A DNA stretch of 7,142 nucleotides from NCBI GenBank assembly GCA_044375275.1, contig JBILMZ010000181.1:1-7142 (forward strand). Direction: 5' to 3'. The DNA is from SZUA-430 sp044375275. Lineage in GTDB: Bacteria; Pseudomonadota; Alphaproteobacteria; Micropepsales; Micropepsaceae. The notes below the pieces were generated by a model. That model saw nothing but the letters and a program-made list of their open reading frames with translations, searched no databases and was not told where the DNA came from. This document shows, piece by piece, positions 5,216 to 7,142 of this stretch. Position numbers and translations under genes: made by a program. Each line of letters starts with the position of its first letter. Positions within the stretch are counted from its first letter, which is position 1.

Positions 5216-6604
5216 CTATTGCTGCCCGTATTGTGCCTGCAGTCTTTCCTGCTCTGCTTGGATTGTCTGAAAGAGCCCGAACAACGCAGAGTCAGGGTCC
5301 TGGCGACGGTGGCGATCCTTCAGCGTGACCGGCGTGCCGAAGTAGTACGTCAGGCCACCCATGACGCTGTGATAGTCGTCTTCGCCAATGACGCCATCAA
5401 CGTTGAAGGCGAGGCCTGGCAGCGCCGCAAAGCCCGGCTGCCACTCGAGGCGGCCGCGGCCAAACGTTGCGTCTTCGTCCCCGAAGGCGCCTGCCGTGAT
5501 GGCAAAGTTCTGGTCTGCATACCACTTGAAATCAATGCCGCCGACGGCCTTGTCGCCGAGGGATGAGCTGAACTGGTAGCCAGCGTGGCCACCAATGGTC
5601 ACGTCGTCCAGATAGAGTTCAAACTCGCCGCCGACGCGCGTGACGTCAATGTCGAACTCATTGCCTTCCGCATAAGCCGCGAACAGCCCGATCAGATAGG
5701 ATTCCGGATCGCGGGCGAAAAGATGTCCACCCGTTCCCCACACTTCGCTATCGTCCTGCTGACCGACCCCGGCATCGATCGCAAACCCGAAGCGCTCTCC
5801 GAGCGGGGCCGTGAAGGCGCCTTCAACATTCCACGAAAAGTCATCGATGACTTCGCCGAAGGAGCCCTTGAGCTTGAAATTGGGTTCGGAGACAGCCGGA
5901 TCCTGAGCGGCTGCTGGCGCAACGGCGCCAAAACCGAAGACGGCAGCGACCGCAGCAGGCTTCCAGAAAGTCTTGGCCGAATGGGCGATCCGCTCGATCA
6001 GTCCTTCGACGGACATGCGGTCGACAGGCACGAGAAGCGCCTTGGGCGTGGAAAAACCGACGCGCACCGACGGAGCCGCACCCTCAAGCGCAGAAAACGC
6101 GCTCTTTACGGCCTGGACAACGCTCGCCTCGATTTTTGCCATGTCGGCAACCGCGAGTGTCTCGCCCGCCTTGACGTTGGGCTTGCGCAGGACAACCACC
6201 AGCGACCGCAGCATCGGCGCATAGAAGAAGGACTTGGCGCGGGAACCCAAAGACGCCCGCAGCGCATCACTCGTCTCCACCAGCGCACGACCACGTGCCA
6301 GCGCACCCGTCGGGTCATAGACGATGCGACCATCGCTCACCGAAGAGACGAAAGCCTGCAGGCTTTTGGCGCGGGCCAGCTTGGAAGGGTTGTGGAATTG
6401 TACCTTGACGTCCGTCACGCCTTCCGACGAAAGACGTGTCAGGATCTCGTTCCGGAGCCTCGCCCAGTCGCCACTGCGGCTTGCATGGACGATGAGCCCC
6501 TCGCTCGCGACGTCTTTCTGCACTGCAGCAAAAATCGGTCCAGATATGGACATCAAGGTCTTTGCAATTTCTACATTTTGTAGTTCGTTGGTGTGCGTGG
6601 TCAC
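5216..6604 (-). CDS. Barrel-type envelope protein with N-terminal alpha/beta domain and internal signal-like segment (paralogue 2)
   Basis: This 462-aa protein has the same domain order as the 465-aa protein beside it. Residues about 1-195 form an alpha/beta domain with strand-helix-strand units at LIVHASR to VKVQFHNP (37-73) and SLVVVLR to VRVGFSTP (134-187). Residues 205-233 form a buried signal-like segment: RIAHSAKTFWKP, then AAVAAVFGFGAVAP, then AAA|QD. Residues about 256-423 are barrel-like strands ending GGLTYYFG. The tail (424-462) has TLKDRHRRQDP and a Gln/Glu-rich helix. Strongly shared blocks with the neighbour include GLFAAYA, AGYQFS, GEDDYHSV and YYFGT. The start is GTG at 6602-6604: AGGGG lies 7 nt upstream and a TGA sits in frame one codon before it, so no extension is possible. 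From recall, the barrel plus KDRHR-x-QDP tail resembles uncharacterised barrel proteins of alphaproteobacteria that usually carry an ordinary N-terminal signal. Here a whole domain precedes it. The function is unknown. Confidence 0.85.
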   Translation of the reverse strand: MTTHTNELQNVEIAKTLMSISGPIFAAVQKDVASEGLIVHASRSGDWARLRNEILTRLSSEGVTDVKVQFHNPSKLARAKSLQAFVSSVSDGRIVYDPTGALARGRALVETSDALRASLGSRAKSFFYAPMLRSLVVVLRKPNVKAGETLAVADMAKIEASVVQAVKSAFSALEGAAPSVRVGFSTPKALLVPVDRMSVEGLIERIAHSAKTFWKPAAVAAVFGFGAVAPAAAQDPAVSEPNFKLKGSFGEVIDDFSWNVEGAFTAPLGERFGFAIDAGVGQQDDSEVWGTGGHLFARDPESYLIGLFAAYAEGNEFDIDVTRVGGEFELYLDDVTIGGHAGYQFSSSLGDKAVGGIDFKWYADQNFAITAGAFGDEDATFGRGRLEWQPGFAALPGLAFNVDGVIGEDDYHSVMGGLTYYFGTPVTLKDRHRRQDPDSALFGLFQTIQAEQERLQAQYGQQ

Positions 6605-6966
6605 GCGTCAACCCCTGTTTTCAGCCTTGAGAGGAAAGCTACACTGCCAAACTTGTCCGGTAACCATAAAGTCAACGCCTTGGCTGTGCATTTCGCCCAA
6701 GAATTGTGTTCAATCCTCCCGATGATGCCTCAAAACCACGAAAAATACCGTTAACGCTCGCCCTTTTATTGAACGCGGCGCTCAATTCAACCTTTGGTGG
6801 GCGGAATTCACCCCCTGCGCCTTACTTCCGCGTAAAGCCGATTCGGGGGGCTCCAGATTGGGGCCTCCAGATTTGCGTGCATGAAGTGCTTGGGCGATGC
6901 CCTTGGCGTTTGATCCAGTGCCGTCCTGCGGCCATTCTCCCGCCCTGATTTCAATAGGGGACCCAA
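6605..6966. other. Divergent intergenic region between paralogue 2 and hutU
   Basis: This region of about 360 nt must carry promoters in both directions. On the minus strand TTGACT (6675-6670) could be a -35 for paralogue 2, but no good -10 is seen at 16-18 nt. On the plus strand there is an inverted repeat ATTGA (6768-6772) with TCAAT (6782-6786), and a GTTAAC palindrome (6750-6755). There is also a near-perfect tandem repeat of about 13 nt containing CTCCAGATT (6847-6859 and 6860-6873). I see no clear HutC-type operator and no credible small gene. Confidence 0.5.
6847..6873. repeat. Two-copy tandem repeat upstream of hutU
   Basis: GGGGCTCCAGATT (6847-6859) is followed at once by GGGGCCTCCAGATT (6860-6873). 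The two copies differ by one inserted C. They lie about 95 nt before the hutU start and could be a regulator site or a simple slippage duplication. Confidence 0.5.
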
Positions 6967-7142
6967 ATGACCCAGATCGACAGACGCAAGAACGCCCGGA
7001 CCGTCCGCAGCCCCCATGGCACCGAGCGCTCGGCCAAAAGCTGGCAGACCGAAGCCGCCTTGCGCATGCTGATGAACAACCTCGACCCGGCGGTGGCCGA
7101 GAACCCCGACGAACTCGTTGTCTATGGCGGCATCGGACGGGC
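6967..7142 (+). CDS. hutU: Urocanate hydratase (urocanase), N-terminal 58 codons, 3' end outside the window
   Basis: Urocanase converts urocanate to 4-imidazolone-5-propionate in cytosolic histidine degradation, using a tightly bound NAD+. The visible N-terminus matches the family closely: a short variable start, then VRSPHGTERSAKSWQTEA (residues 14-31), ALRMLMNNLDP and ELVVYGGIGRA running to the window edge. The blocks AKSW-x-TEA-x-LRMLMNNLDP and VVYGGIGRA are hallmarks of HutU, whose full length is about 555 aa. The start is ATG 6967-6969, with AGGGGA (6956-6961) 5 nt upstream. The gene is cut only by the window end and shows no defect. It is divergent from the barrel-protein gene, and the other hut genes would be expected downstream. 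Confidence 0.96.
   Translation, partial: MTQIDRRKNARTVRSPHGTERSAKSWQTEAALRMLMNNLDPAVAENPDELVVYGGIGR

Noticed and set aside
5585..6583. 332-aa open frame on the plus strand opposite paralogue 2
   Set aside because: It lies wholly antisense to a gene supported by a paralogue. The translation is Arg/His-rich and without domain logic, as expected of a GC-rich shadow frame.
6635..6655. Possible sigma54-type GG/GC elements upstream of paralogue 2
   Set aside because: The GG and GC elements are not at the required spacing.
6706..6948. 80-aa plus-strand frame just upstream of hutU
   Set aside because: It has a GTG start with no ribosome site and no recognisable features, and it spans the repeat-containing intergenic region.
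6808..7017. 69-aa minus-strand frame overlapping the hutU start
   Set aside because: It overlaps the conserved N-terminus of hutU and has no independent support.

Overview
The window looks like a chromosomal segment of a moderately high-GC Gram-negative bacterium, most likely an alphaproteobacterium. Three features suggest this: an autotransporter-type outer-membrane protein, GC-rich codon use, and the start of a typical proteobacterial urocanase gene. A Hyphomonadaceae/Caulobacterales origin is only an impression. There are no RNA genes, insertion sequences, CRISPR arrays or prophage genes.

Layout, left to right. (1) 3-281, plus strand: the C-terminal end of a multi-pass membrane protein resembling the DUF6629 family. 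(2) 467-2017, plus: a secreted protein with an N-terminal jelly-roll-like passenger and a C-terminal autotransporter beta-barrel. It ends in a strong intrinsic terminator (2055-2088) at the point where it converges with the next gene. (3) 2109-3287, minus: a GT1/GT28-fold glycosyltransferase with a GTG start. (4) 3402-4799 and 5216-6604, both minus: two tandem paralogues of 465 and 462 aa, each followed by its own hairpin terminator candidate. (5) 6605-6966: a divergent intergenic region. (6) 6967-7142 and beyond, plus: the first 58 codons of hutU (urocanate hydratase, histidine degradation).

The most unusual part is the paralogous pair. Each protein starts with about 190 residues of an unrecognised alpha/beta domain with no canonical N-terminal signal. 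A signal-peptide-like segment then follows in the middle of the chain (basic residues, hydrophobic core, Ala-Ala-Ala cleavage site). After it comes a beta-strand-rich domain that looks like an outer-membrane barrel, and finally a charged helical tail containing KDRHR-[KR]-QDP. The arrangement is kept in both copies, including a Met just before the buried signal. This suggests either a leader of about 230 residues that is cut from a barrel, or two products from one gene. The first paralogue also has an AT-rich leader of about 300 nt with mutually exclusive hairpins and a terminator-like hairpin, which may act as an attenuator.

No shared pathway links the whole window. The autotransporter, the glycosyltransferase and the two barrel proteins could all concern the cell envelope, but that is only a positional inference. 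hutU belongs to a separate metabolic unit that begins here.
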